Source: JBBCJR01 sp037190805 (GTDB lineage Bacteria; Pseudomonadota; Alphaproteobacteria; Sphingomonadales; Sphingomonadaceae). Taken from it: DNA of 64,000 nt. The position numbers were made by a program, and so were the translations under genes. Shown in pieces: positions 38,094 to 46,003 of the stretch. The stretch spans positions 42,153 through 106,152 of the forward strand of contig JBBCJR010000023.1 in assembly GCA_037190805.1 (NCBI GenBank), in the 5' to 3' direction. The notes below the pieces were generated by a model. It saw only the letters and a list, made by a program, of their open reading frames with translations. It made no database searches and was not told the DNA's origin. Within the stretch, counting starts at the first letter, position 1. Each line of letters opens with the position of its first letter.

Positions 38094-38591
38094 ATGACGC
38101 GCTTTACCGTCAACGGCAACCCGTTCGCCTTCGACATGGATCCCGAAACCCCGCTGCTTTGGGCCCTCAGGGACGCGGCCAATCTCACCGGGACCAAATA
38201 TGGCTGCGGCGCGGGTCTGTGCGGCGCTTGCACCGTCCATATCGACGGGACCGCGCAGCGTTCATGCCAGGTGCCGATCGGATCCATCGAAGGCAGCTTC
38301 GTGACCACCATCGAAGGGCTGGCCCCCGATCGCGGTCATCCCGTCCAGCAGGCCTGGATCGCCGAGAGCACGCCACAATGCGGTTATTGCCAACCCGGCA
38401 TGATCATGGCGGCAGCCGCCCTGCTAGCGACCAACCGCCAGCCGACCGACACCGATATCGATGCCGCGATCACCAATATCTGCCGATGCGGCACCTATCC
38501 ACGCATCCGACGGGCGATTCGGCGTGCCGCCCGGATCATGGCCGGCGGCGCCGCCGCATCCGACGCGGCGGCCGTCGAAGCGAACGACTGA
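38094..38591 (+). CDS. [2Fe-2S] small subunit of a xanthine-oxidase-type enzyme (IorA-like), orphan
   Basis: A 165-aa protein from ATG 38094; ATG 38070 is an in-frame alternative. It has both [2Fe-2S] sites of this family: the plant-ferredoxin set in GTKYGCGAGLCGACTVHIDG with a further Cys in RSCQVP, and the helical-domain set CGYCQPG and NICRCGTYPRI. It matches the small subunit of isoquinoline 1-oxidoreductase and related molybdenum aldehyde oxidases. No large molybdopterin subunit lies beside it. It probably serves a large subunit encoded elsewhere. Confidence 0.9.
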   Translation: MTRFTVNGNPFAFDMDPETPLLWALRDAANLTGTKYGCGAGLCGACTVHIDGTAQRSCQVPIGSIEGSFVTTIEGLAPDRGHPVQQAWIAESTPQCGYCQPGMIMAAAALLATNRQPTDTDIDAAITNICRCGTYPRIRRAIRRAARIMAGGAAASDAAAVEAND

Positions 38592-38602
38592 CACCCGACC
38601 GC

Positions 38603-38632
38603 GACTGAAGCCCCCGCGCGGAGCCTTCAGTC
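38603..38632. terminator. Hairpin between converging genes
   Basis: GACTGAAG (38603-38610) pairs with CTTCAGTC (38625-38632). On the plus strand CCGTTT follows. It overlaps the stop codon of the M20 gene and may end both transcripts. Confidence 0.45.
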
Positions 38633-39943
38633 CCGTTTGAGCAGGGACAGGGCCGCGCTTGTCATCGCCTCGGTCGCGGTGGCCACCACCTTGTCCGCTT
38701 CGGGTGCCCAGAACGGGCTGTGCAGCGACGGCAGCTTGGCCACGTCGCCGCCGGCCGCGGCCCATTTATCCGCCGGCGTTCCGCCAACCCAGAAGATCAT
38801 GCTCTGGATCGACCGGTCGGCAATGTGGAACCTTGAAAAGTCTTCGCCGCCCATAGCCGGCTTAATCTGCTGCACCCGATCCTTGCCGAATCGCTCGACA
38901 AAGCCCGTGGCAACACGGCCAGTCAGAGGCTGGGTGTTGAATGTCGCAGGGGTGTAATCCTCCTTGATCGACATCTCGGGCATCCGGTCTTCCGGGATGT
39001 CGGCGGCAATCGCTTCGCCACGCGCGATGCGGATGATGCCGTCGAGCAGTCGCTGGCGCGTCTCGGGCGCGTAGCTGCGGACCGTCAATTGCAAGTGCGC
39101 TTCGTCGGGGATGATATTGTGCTTCGATCCGGCGTGGAAGCTGCCGACGGTGACCACCGCCGGCTCCTGCGGGTCCATCTCGCGCGACACCAGGGTCTGG
39201 AGCGCGCTCACAATGCGCGCGGCAAGCACGATCGGGTCACGCGTGGTGTCGGGATAGGCGCCATGGCCACCCACGCCTTTGATCAGCAGGTCGACCGAAT
39301 CGGTGTTCGCGAGCGCCCAGCCGTCGGAATAGCCGATCTGACCCGCAGGTAGGGTCGGCGTGTCATGGAAGGCCAGAACATAGGCAGGCTTGGGAAAACG
39401 TGTGTAAAGGCCATCGTCCAGCATCGCCTTCGATCCTGATCCGATTTCTTCGGCGGGCTGACCGATCATCACCAACGTGCCTGACCACTGGTCCTTCATC
39501 GCCGCCAGTCGCCGGGCGGTGCCGATCCACGCGGTCATGTGGGTGTCGTGGCCGCAAGCGTGCATGACGCCCGTCTCCACCCCGCCAGCGGCGACAGCGC
39601 GGATCTTGCTGGCATAGGGAAGGCCGGTCTGCTCGGTCACAGGCAGGCCATCCATATCGGCGCGCAGCATCACCACCGGGCCAGGTCCGTTACGCATCAC
39701 CGCGACCACGCCGGTCTGACCGACACCGGTGGTGACATCAAAGCCCAGCCGACGCGCCTCCGCAGCCAGCTTGGCGGCGGAACGCGTTTCCTGAAAGCTC
39801 AGTTCGGGATTGGCGTGAAAGTCGCGATAAATCGTCATCAGCTCGGTCATGTCTGCCGCCACCGCGTCACGCAGCGGATCGGCATGGGCAGGCGCGGCGG
39901 CCAGTACGGACACCAGCGACAGCAACGGCAGCAAACGACGCAT
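38627..39943 (-). CDS. M20-family amidohydrolase, exported
   Basis: A 438-aa metallohydrolase. ATG 39943 has AAGGGGGA upstream and opens a signal peptide (MRRLLPLLSLVSVLAAAPAH, then AD). The core resembles hippurate/IAA-amino acid hydrolases: ADMDGLPVTEQTGLPYAS, GVMHACGHDTHMTAWIGTAR with the metal His/Cys, GQPAEEIGSGSKAML and a late His in the dimer domain (ggHGAYPD). It should cleave N-acyl amino acids in the periplasm. It lies downstream of the TPR/ccm block on the same strand, 31 bases away. Confidence 0.92.
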   Translation of the reverse strand: MRRLLPLLSLVSVLAAAPAHADPLRDAVAADMTELMTIYRDFHANPELSFQETRSAAKLAAEARRLGFDVTTGVGQTGVVAVMRNGPGPVVMLRADMDGLPVTEQTGLPYASKIRAVAAGGVETGVMHACGHDTHMTAWIGTARRLAAMKDQWSGTLVMIGQPAEEIGSGSKAMLDDGLYTRFPKPAYVLAFHDTPTLPAGQIGYSDGWALANTDSVDLLIKGVGGHGAYPDTTRDPIVLAARIVSALQTLVSREMDPQEPAVVTVGSFHAGSKHNIIPDEAHLQLTVRSYAPETRQRLLDGIIRIARGEAIAADIPEDRMPEMSIKEDYTPATFNTQPLTGRVATGFVERFGKDRVQQIKPAMGGEDFSRFHIADRSIQSMIFWVGGTPADKWAAAGGDVAKLPSLHSPFWAPEADKVVATATEAMTSAALSLLKRD

Positions 39944-39974
39944 CGACAATCCCCCTTGAATAGCCGAACCGACC

Positions 39975-40532
39975 CTAGCGCGGAGCCAGCCTCGGGTCAC
40001 GATGTTCCACTTTGGCGATCTTGTCGCGCACGACATCGGCCCAGCGGGCGTCTTCCGGTACCGTCGCCAGCAGCGCACGCCACACCTGCAACCCCTCGCC
40101 CGGACGGCCGGCGGCGATGAGCGCGCGGCCGAACAGATAACGGGGTCCCGGCTTGGTCGGCGCCAGGGCGATTGCCTTGTACCATGCGGCCCGGGCGGCA
40201 TCGTCCATCCGGCCGCCGGCCGCGACGGTGATGGCGTTGGCATAGCCGCTCCACAGCGCAGAAGACTGCGGCGTCTTCTCGACATGCGCCTTCATCGCCG
40301 CCAGCGCATCACGGTCCAGGCCCTGGCGATGAAGCGCATCGGCGAACGCCAGCCACTGCTCGTCCTCGCCATAGGCCTCCAGCCAGCCATGACGCTCGCG
40401 CGCGAACACCGTGTCGGTCCGGGGCGCGGGTGCCGAGGGGACGGGTTCAGGCCGGTCGAAGAGGAACAGAGCGGCGAGGACGGGAACTGCCAGGGCCAAC
40501 GCGGCGGCCATTGCCCACCAGCGGGCGATCAT
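39975..40532 (-). CDS. TPR protein resembling the C-terminal part of CcmI/CycH
   Basis: A 185-aa protein with one N-terminal membrane helix (residues 5-25) and a TPR-like region (WLEAYGEDEQWLAFADALHR, then AWYKAIALAPTKPGPRYLFG and GLQVWRALLATVPEDARWAD). It resembles the TPR part of CcmI/CycH, which chaperones apocytochrome c to the CcmF/CcmH ligase. It is much shorter than CcmI of other alphaproteobacteria and lacks their second N-terminal helix. The ATG overlaps the ccmE stop by 4 bases. Confidence 0.75.
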   Translation of the reverse strand: MIARWWAMAAALALAVPVLAALFLFDRPEPVPSAPAPRTDTVFARERHGWLEAYGEDEQWLAFADALHRQGLDRDALAAMKAHVEKTPQSSALWSGYANAITVAAGGRMDDAARAAWYKAIALAPTKPGPRYLFGRALIAAGRPGEGLQVWRALLATVPEDARWADVVRDKIAKVEHRDPRLAPR

Positions 40533-40960
40533 TCGGCCAGCGTCTTCGTCTCGTGCATGGCGTCGGCGACTTCCGGCGGCATGTAATTCTCGTCGTGCTT
40601 GGCGAGAAGATTGTCGGCGACGAACACGCCGGACGCATCGAACCGCCCCTCGCAGACCACGCCCGAGGCTTCGCGGAACAGGTCGGGCGGGATCCCCTTA
40701 TAGATGACCTTGCTGACATTCCGGTTGTCGGTGACGGCAAAACGGATGGTGCCGTCATTATCCCGCGTGAGCGAACCGGTGACGACCATGCCCCCGAGGC
40801 GGATCGCCTTGCCCGGCTCCACCCCCTTCTCGACCACGTCGGTGGGCGAGAAGAAATAGGTCGCCCGGTCGCCCAGCGCCGATAGCGCCAGCGCCGCCGC
40901 GCCCAGCACCGCGACGGCAGCGAAAATCAGGAGCCAGAGACGTTGATGCTTGGGCTTCAC
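40529..40960 (-). CDS. ccmE: Haem chaperone CcmE
   Basis: A 143-aa periplasmic chaperone anchored by one N-terminal helix. It binds haem covalently through the His of the LAKHDENYMPPEVADAM motif, which is intact. The start is GTG 40960 (VKPKHQRLWLLIFAAVAVLG), overlapping the ccmD stop as GTGA; the longer ATG frame lies inside ccmD. The OB-fold core (GKAIRLGGMVVTGSLTRD) is complete. Confidence 0.96.
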   Translation of the reverse strand: MKPKHQRLWLLIFAAVAVLGAAALALSALGDRATYFFSPTDVVEKGVEPGKAIRLGGMVVTGSLTRDNDGTIRFAVTDNRNVSKVIYKGIPPDLFREASGVVCEGRFDASGVFVADNLLAKHDENYMPPEVADAMHETKTLAE

Positions 40961-41091
40961 GGCCGGTCTCCACGAAGGGCGTCGGCCGCTCGCTCCGCCC
41001 GGCGCATGCCGAGCCACGCGTGCAGCCACAGGCCGCCGACGCCAAGGGCGGCGATGGCATAGGCGGCGATGACGAACGGCCAGGGGTTCAT
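40957..41091 (-). CDS. ccmD: Haem exporter protein CcmD
   Basis: A 44-aa membrane protein. The product begins MNPWPFVIAAYAIAALGVGG, has one helix and a basic tail (GMRRAERAADALRGDRP). CcmD stabilises the CcmABC-CcmE complex and is needed to release holo-CcmE. It starts one base after the ccmC stop and overlaps ccmE by 4 bases. Confidence 0.9.
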   Translation of the reverse strand: MNPWPFVIAAYAIAALGVGGLWLHAWLGMRRAERAADALRGDRP

Positions 41092-41092
41092 G

Positions 41093-41812
41093 TCAGTCGG
41101 CCGCCATGCGCCGCAGCCGCGCCTCGACCCGGATACGGGCCAGGAGCGCGCGCATCCGCATCAGCACGATGCCGCCGAACAGCAGGTTGAAACCGAGCGC
41201 CGACACCAGCAGCGGCCACAGCATCGATCCGTCGATCGACGACGTCCCCGACAGGCTGACGCTCTTTGCCTGATGCAGGGTGTTCCACCAGATGACCGAA
41301 TAATGGATCACGGGCAGGTTGACCGCGCCCAGCAGCGCCAGCACCGCCGCCATGCGGCCCGCCCGCTCGCGGTCATCGCCGGCGTTCGCCAGCGCGATAT
41401 AGCCAAGGTAGAGAAAGAACAGCACCAGCATCGAGGTCAGCCGTCCGTCCCACTCCCACCAGGTGCCCCAGGTCGGCCGCCCCCAGATCGAGCCCGTGAT
41501 GAGACAAAGGGCAGCGAAGGTCGCGCCCACCGGCGCGATCGCCCGCGCCGCCACCTCGGCCAGCGGGTGCCGCCAGACCAATTGGGTGGCGGCGGCGATG
41601 GCCAGCCCCGCATATCCCCCCATGCCAAGCCAGGCCGCCGGGACATGGAGGTACATGATCCGCACCGTTTCGCCCTGGAGATAGTCGGGCGGCGTGAAGA
41701 ACAGGCCCTGGATCAGCGCCCAGGCGATCAGAATCGCCCCAACGCCGGTCAACGCCGGGGTCAACGGACGGGCGATGGCGAGAAAGCGCCGGGGATTAGC
41801 GAAACGATGCAT
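41093..41812 (-). CDS. ccmC: Haem exporter membrane protein CcmC
   Basis: A 239-aa six-helix protein of the haem-handling family. The start is ATG 41812 (MHRFANPRRFLAIARPLTPA). The tryptophan-rich periplasmic loop is WGRPTWGTWWEWDGRLTSML, and conserved histidines lie in MYLHVPAAWLGM and VIHYSVIWWNTLHQ. CcmC loads haem onto CcmE. The gap to ccmB is 32 bases. Confidence 0.96.
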   Translation of the reverse strand: MHRFANPRRFLAIARPLTPALTGVGAILIAWALIQGLFFTPPDYLQGETVRIMYLHVPAAWLGMGGYAGLAIAAATQLVWRHPLAEVAARAIAPVGATFAALCLITGSIWGRPTWGTWWEWDGRLTSMLVLFFLYLGYIALANAGDDRERAGRMAAVLALLGAVNLPVIHYSVIWWNTLHQAKSVSLSGTSSIDGSMLWPLLVSALGFNLLFGGIVLMRMRALLARIRVEARLRRMAAD

Positions 41813-41844
41813 GGTTGGGCGGCTTTCTAGAGGCTTTTGTCCGC

Positions 41845-42495
41845 TCACTCCATCCCCGCGCGCAGGGCTGCGCCGGCCGCGAATGGCGCGGCCGCGAGGA
41901 GGAGCAGGCTGGTCGCGGCGAGCAGCTTGATGCCGCCGATGCCGGCCGGATGGAGGGCGGTCGCGCCGAAGATCAGCAGCGGCACGGCCAGCGGCAGGAC
42001 GATCAGGCCGGCCAGCATGCCGCCGCCCCGGATGCTTCCGGTCAGCGCTGCCGCGACGACGCCCAGCGCGGCCAGCCCCGGCGTGCCGAGGGTGAGGCCG
42101 AGGTCGATGACCCACAGCGTCGGCCCGTCCAGCCCGAGCAGGGCCGCAGCGATCAGGCTGGCCGCCATCAGTCCCGGCCACAGGCCCAGCCAGTGGCCGG
42201 CGATCTTTGCCGCCGCGATGACTTCGGGTGCGACGCCGCGCACGATCAACTGATCGAGCGTGCCGTCGTCGAGGTCGGGCGCCACCAGCCGCTCGATCGG
42301 GATCAGGCTGGCCAGCAGGGCTCCGGTCCACATCACTCCGCCGCCGACCTGGGCCAGCAGGCGCGCATCCGGCCCGATCGCGAACGCAAACAACGTCGCG
42401 ACCAGCACCAGGAACAGGGTGACGACGACCAGGCTGGCCGATCGCCGCAGCGACAGCGACGCTTCCCGCGCGGCGATGATCAGGAACGCGCTCAT
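41845..42495 (-). CDS. ccmB: Haem exporter permease CcmB
   Basis: A 216-aa six-helix ABC permease that works with CcmA. The opening MSAFLIIAAREASLSLRRSA and the region LVAPDLDDGTLDQLIVRGV are characteristic. The C-terminal helices (PLAVPLLIFGATALHP) complete the fold. It overlaps ccmA by 4 bases. Confidence 0.95.
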   Translation of the reverse strand: MSAFLIIAAREASLSLRRSASLVVVTLFLVLVATLFAFAIGPDARLLAQVGGGVMWTGALLASLIPIERLVAPDLDDGTLDQLIVRGVAPEVIAAAKIAGHWLGLWPGLMAASLIAAALLGLDGPTLWVIDLGLTLGTPGLAALGVVAAALTGSIRGGGMLAGLIVLPLAVPLLIFGATALHPAGIGGIKLLAATSLLLLAAAPFAAGAALRAGME

Positions 42496-43091
42496 GCCGC
42501 CGCACCGCCAATCGCCAGCCGCCCGTAACCGTCCAGCCCCAGGGGCATATGGGTGGTGACAAGGATGGCGCCGCCCGCAGCACGGTGGGCTGCCATCGTC
42601 GCCGCCAGCCGATCAAGCGCGGCAATGTCGAGGCCGACACCCGGTTCATCGAGCAGCCACAGCGGTGCGCCGCTGGCAATGATGCGGGCCAAGCCGGCAC
42701 GGCGGCGCTGGCCGCTCGACAGCATCCTCACCGGCACCTCGGCGAGAGGCGCCAGCGCCACCTCGGCCAGCGCCCGGTGGACGGCAGCCGCGCCGCCGCC
42801 GTCGAGCCGCGCCCACAGCCCAAGGGCGCGAGCCAGCGGCAGATCGAGGTCGAGCGCCAGCTCATGCGCCAGGAAAGCCATCGGCACAGGCCGTTCGACC
42901 CGGCCGGCAAAGGGGCGCAGCAGGCCGGCGACCATCTTCATCAGGCTGGTCTTGCCGGCGCCATTGGGTCCTTCGACGATCAGCGCCTCGCCCGCCTCAA
43001 GGGCAAAGTCGAGCCCCGAGAACAACACCCTGTCCCCCCGCCGGCAGGCGAGATCATGGACCCGAAGCAGGGCGCTGGCCATTGTCGGCAT
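42492..43091 (-). CDS. ccmA: Haem exporter ATP-binding protein CcmA
   Basis: A 199-aa ABC ATPase. Walker A is EGPNGAGKTSL, the signature region MLSSGQRRRAGLAR and Walker B LWLLDEPGVGLD. ATP hydrolysis by CcmAB releases holo-CcmE from CcmC/D. It is the first ccm gene here and lies 26 bases after gcrA on the same strand. Confidence 0.95.
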   Translation of the reverse strand: MPTMASALLRVHDLACRRGDRVLFSGLDFALEAGEALIVEGPNGAGKTSLMKMVAGLLRPFAGRVERPVPMAFLAHELALDLDLPLARALGLWARLDGGGAAAVHRALAEVALAPLAEVPVRMLSSGQRRRAGLARIIASGAPLWLLDEPGVGLDIAALDRLAATMAAHRAAGGAILVTTHMPLGLDGYGRLAIGGAAA

Positions 43092-43117
43092 CCGCCCGCC
43101 GCGAGTCGCGCGCGTGT

Positions 43118-43747
43118 TCAGCGCACCCGGGGCGCGCCGAACGGCAGCGGCGGCGCCGGACGCCGGTCACGGCGCGGCAACTGGGCCTGATAGGCGACCG
43201 CGCAATGTGCGGTGCAATATGGAAAGCCGGGATTCACGGCCTTGCCACAAAAATGGAAATCGGGTTCGCCGGGATGGCCGATCGGCCAGCGGCAGATGCG
43301 ATCCGACAGCTCGAGCAGGCTGGTCTTGCCCTTCATGTCGGCGCTGGGCTTGGCCGGCACCAGACGGCGCGGCGGCGCCTGCGGCATCGGCGAATCGGGA
43401 TTGTAAAGCGGTGCCCCCGTCGCGGTGATCGGATTATAGGCGGGCGGCTGCGGCCGTGCCGAGACTGACGGCTCCGGCTCAGCCCGGGGTTCCACGGAAG
43501 GCGGCGGCGGCGCGGCCGCGGCAGGCGGGGGAGGAGGCGTCGGAGCGGGCTTCGCCGCCGCCGGGGCGGCGGCCGACGATTCGCCGCTCTTCACTGGCGA
43601 CGGGCGTGACTGGAGGCCGAGCCGATGGGCCTTGCCGATCACGGCGTTGCGGCGGTCGCCGCCCAGCGTTTAGGCGATCTGGCTGGCGGTCGTGCCCTGT
43701 TCCCACAGCCGCCTCAACGTCTCGATCCGCTCGTCGGTCCACGACAT
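43118..43747 (-). pseudogene. gcrA: gcrA cell-cycle regulator with an in-frame stop at codon 26
   Basis: From ATG 43747 the frame reads MSWTDERIETLRRLWEQGTT then ASQIA, a clear GcrA N-terminus. Codon 26 is TAA (43670-43672 on the minus strand), and the frame resumes at once as TLGGDRRNAVIGKAHRLGLQ to a normal C-terminus with the conserved FHFCGKAVNPGFPYCTAHC. No base is gained or lost. Most homologues have Glu or Lys there, so one substitution explains it. GcrA binds sigma-70 and methylated GANTC sites to drive cell-cycle genes. Restart at GTG 43642 would omit most of the DNA-binding helix-turn-helix. Sequencing error, a second gcrA copy or read-through are alternatives. Confidence 0.85.
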
Positions 43748-43815
43748 CGGCGATATGCTCCCAACTTTCGCGCCGGCTTGAACGAACCCCGTTCAGCGCC
43801 TAGGCGCGCTATGAT

Positions 43816-44658
43816 ATGACTGACCAGCCCATGACCGACGAGCGCACCGCCTGGGTTCGTACAGAGCCCGGCATCGCGGTGATCCCGATAGTCAACTGGC
43901 TTGGATTGCGCACCCTCTATTTGAAGGAGGTGCGGCGGTTCTTCAAGGTCCAGCTCCAGACGATCTGGGCCCCGGCCATAACGACCCTGCTGTTTCTGGT
44001 CATCTTCTCGGTCGCCCTCGGGGGTCAGGGACGCGTGGTGATGGGCGTGCCTTATGCCGATTTCATCGCGCCGGGCCTCATCGTCATGGCGATGATGCAG
44101 AATGCCTTCGCCAATGCCAGCTTCTCCCTCCTCGTTGGCAAGATGCAGGGGACGATCGTCGATTATCTGATGCCGCCGCTGTCGGTGGCGGAGTTGATGG
44201 CGGCGCTGGTCGCGGCGGCCGTCACCCGCGCCGCGCTGGTTGGTCTGGCGCTGTGGCTGGCGATGCTGCTGTGGCCGGGCGTCCATGTGCCTGTGCGCCA
44301 TGCAGGAGCGATGCTCTGGTTCGGGCTGATGGGCGCGGTGATGCTGGCGCTGCTCGGGCTGATGACGTCGCTGTGGGCCGACAAGTTCGACCATGCGGCG
44401 GCCGTTACCAATTTCGTCGTCCAGCCGCTGTCGCTGCTGTCGGGCACCTTCTATGCGATCGACAACCTGCATGGCGTGTTCCGGACGATCAGCCATCTCA
44501 ATCCGTTCTTCTATGTCATCTCCGGCTTTCGCTACGGCTTTCTGGGGGCCGCCGATTCGCCGGTGCCGGTCGGCGCGCTGGCGCTGCTGGTCGTCAACGT
44601 GGCGCTGGCGGCCCTCACCTACGCGCTGCTGAGATCCGGATGGAAGCTGAAGGCGTGA
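43816..44658 (+). CDS. ABC-2 type transporter permease
   Basis: A 280-aa six-helix permease of the ABC-2 family (NodJ/DrrB/YadH-like). The N-terminus is cytoplasmic (NWLGLRTLYLKEVRRFFKVQ), and the family signature appears in the last third (NFVVQPLSLLSGTFYAIDNL, then HLNPFFYVISGFRYGFLG). No ATPase gene is adjacent. The ATPase at 4734-5672 belongs to the matching subfamily. The gene is divergent from gcrA and followed by two hairpins. The substrate is unknown. Confidence 0.9.
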   Translation: MTDQPMTDERTAWVRTEPGIAVIPIVNWLGLRTLYLKEVRRFFKVQLQTIWAPAITTLLFLVIFSVALGGQGRVVMGVPYADFIAPGLIVMAMMQNAFANASFSLLVGKMQGTIVDYLMPPLSVAELMAALVAAAVTRAALVGLALWLAMLLWPGVHVPVRHAGAMLWFGLMGAVMLALLGLMTSLWADKFDHAAAVTNFVVQPLSLLSGTFYAIDNLHGVFRTISHLNPFFYVISGFRYGFLGAADSPVPVGALALLVVNVALAALTYALLRSGWKLKA

Positions 44659-44664
44659 CTATTT

Positions 44665-44690
44665 CAGACATCGCGAAAGAGCGATGTCTG
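44665..44690 (+). other. Perfect 10-bp hairpin after the permease gene
   Basis: CAGACATCGC and GCGATGTCTG pair perfectly around a GAAAGA loop, 6 bases past the stop codon. No U-tract follows, so it is more likely an mRNA-stabilising structure than a terminator. Confidence 0.5.
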
Positions 44691-44751
44691 TCTGGCCCCC
44701 AAGCCGCAGATTGACGGCGGGCGGGGCGACCTTGTAGAGGCGGCGCGGTTC

Positions 44752-44779
44752 AGGCGGCCGGATTGCGGGCCGCCTTTTT
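44752..44779 (+). terminator. Terminator or attenuator upstream of argD
   Basis: AGGCGGCC pairs with GGCCGCCT around a short loop, followed by TTTTTGCG. It lies 37 bases before argD. It may end the permease transcript or attenuate argD expression. Confidence 0.75.
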
Positions 44780-44815
44780 GCGTTTTTCCGTTCGATTGTT
44801 CGAGGAGCCACGCCG

Positions 44816-46003
44816 ATGACGATTCCCGCCCTGATGCCCGTCTACCCGCGCTCGGCGGTGCGACCGGTGCGCGGCGAGGGCTGCCATCTGATCGGCGAAG
44901 GCGGCGAACGCTATCTGGACTTCGCCAGCGGTATCGCCGTCAATCTCCTGGGCCACAGCCATCCCGGTCTGGTCGGCGCCATTCAGCGCCAGGCGGCGAC
45001 GCTGATGCACGTCTCCAACCTCTACGGCTCGCCGCACCAGGAGCGCCTGGCCCAGCGGCTGGTCGACGCGACCTTCGCAGACACGGTGTTCTTTACCAAT
45101 TCGGGCGCCGAAGCGGTGGAATGCGCGATCAAGACAGCGCGGCGCTATCATTATGCCAATGGCCAGCCGCAGCGTCACAAGCTGATCAGCTTCACCGGCG
45201 CGTTTCATGGCCGCACGCTGGGGACGATCAGCGCCACCAATCAGGAGAAGATGCGCGATGGCTTCGAGCCGCTGCTGCCCGGCTTCGAGGTGGTGGCGTT
45301 CGACGACCTCGCCGCCGCCGAGGCTGCGATCGACGAGACGACCGCCGGCTTCCTGCTCGAACCAATCCAGGGCGAGGGCGGCATCCGGCCCGCAAGTTCC
45401 GACTTCCTGACCGGCCTCAGGCGACTGGCGGACGACCACGCTCTGCTGCTCGTCCTCGACGAGGTGCAGAGCGGGATGGGCCGCGCCGGCACCCTGTTCG
45501 CGCATGAGCAATATGGCATCGTCCCCGACATCATGGCGATTGCCAAGGGCATCGGCGGCGGCTTCCCGCTCGGCGCCTGCCTCGCCAGCGAACGAGCGGC
45601 CGCCGGCATGACCTTCGGGACCCACGGCTCGACCTATGGCGGCAATCCGCTGGCGATGGCGGCGGGCGAGGCGGTGCTGGACGTGGTGCTGACGCCCGAC
45701 TTCCTGCCTGCCGTTCGGCAGATGGGGGAACGGCTGCGCCAGGCGCTGGAGCAGCTGATTCCGAATCACGACCATCTGTTCGAGGGTGTGCGCGGCAAGG
45801 GCATGATGCTGGGCCTGAAGCTGAAGGTCGAAAGCCGTGCTTTCGTCGAGCATCTGCGTGACCATGGCCTGCTGACCGTGCCATCGGGCGACAATGTCGT
45901 CCGCATCCTGCCGCCGCTGATCATCGACGACAGCCACATCGCGGAGGCGATCGAACGGCTGTCGGCGGCCGCCCGCAGCTTCCCCGTGGAGCAGACGCCA
46001 TGA
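44816..46003 (+). CDS. argD: Acetylornithine aminotransferase
   Basis: A 395-aa class III PLP aminotransferase that makes N-acetylornithine in arginine synthesis; some members also act in lysine synthesis. Motifs: YLDFASGIAVNLLGHSHP, FFTNSGAEAVECAIKTAR, the Asp of LLLVLDEVQSGMGR, the PLP Lys in MAIAKGIGGGFPLGA, and THGSTYGGNPLAMAA. GAGGAGC precedes ATG 44816 closely. The stop overlaps argF by 4 bases. Confidence 0.95.
   Translation: MTIPALMPVYPRSAVRPVRGEGCHLIGEGGERYLDFASGIAVNLLGHSHPGLVGAIQRQAATLMHVSNLYGSPHQERLAQRLVDATFADTVFFTNSGAEAVECAIKTARRYHYANGQPQRHKLISFTGAFHGRTLGTISATNQEKMRDGFEPLLPGFEVVAFDDLAAAEAAIDETTAGFLLEPIQGEGGIRPASSDFLTGLRRLADDHALLLVLDEVQSGMGRAGTLFAHEQYGIVPDIMAIAKGIGGGFPLGACLASERAAAGMTFGTHGSTYGGNPLAMAAGEAVLDVVLTPDFLPAVRQMGERLRQALEQLIPNHDHLFEGVRGKGMMLGLKLKVESRAFVEHLRDHGLLTVPSGDNVVRILPPLIIDDSHIAEAIERLSAAARSFPVEQTP

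Noticed and set aside
43748..43815. Possible LexA box between gcrA and the permease gene
   Set aside because: GAACGAACCCCGTTC has an inverted repeat but not the GTTC-N7-GTTC spacing used by alphaproteobacterial LexA.
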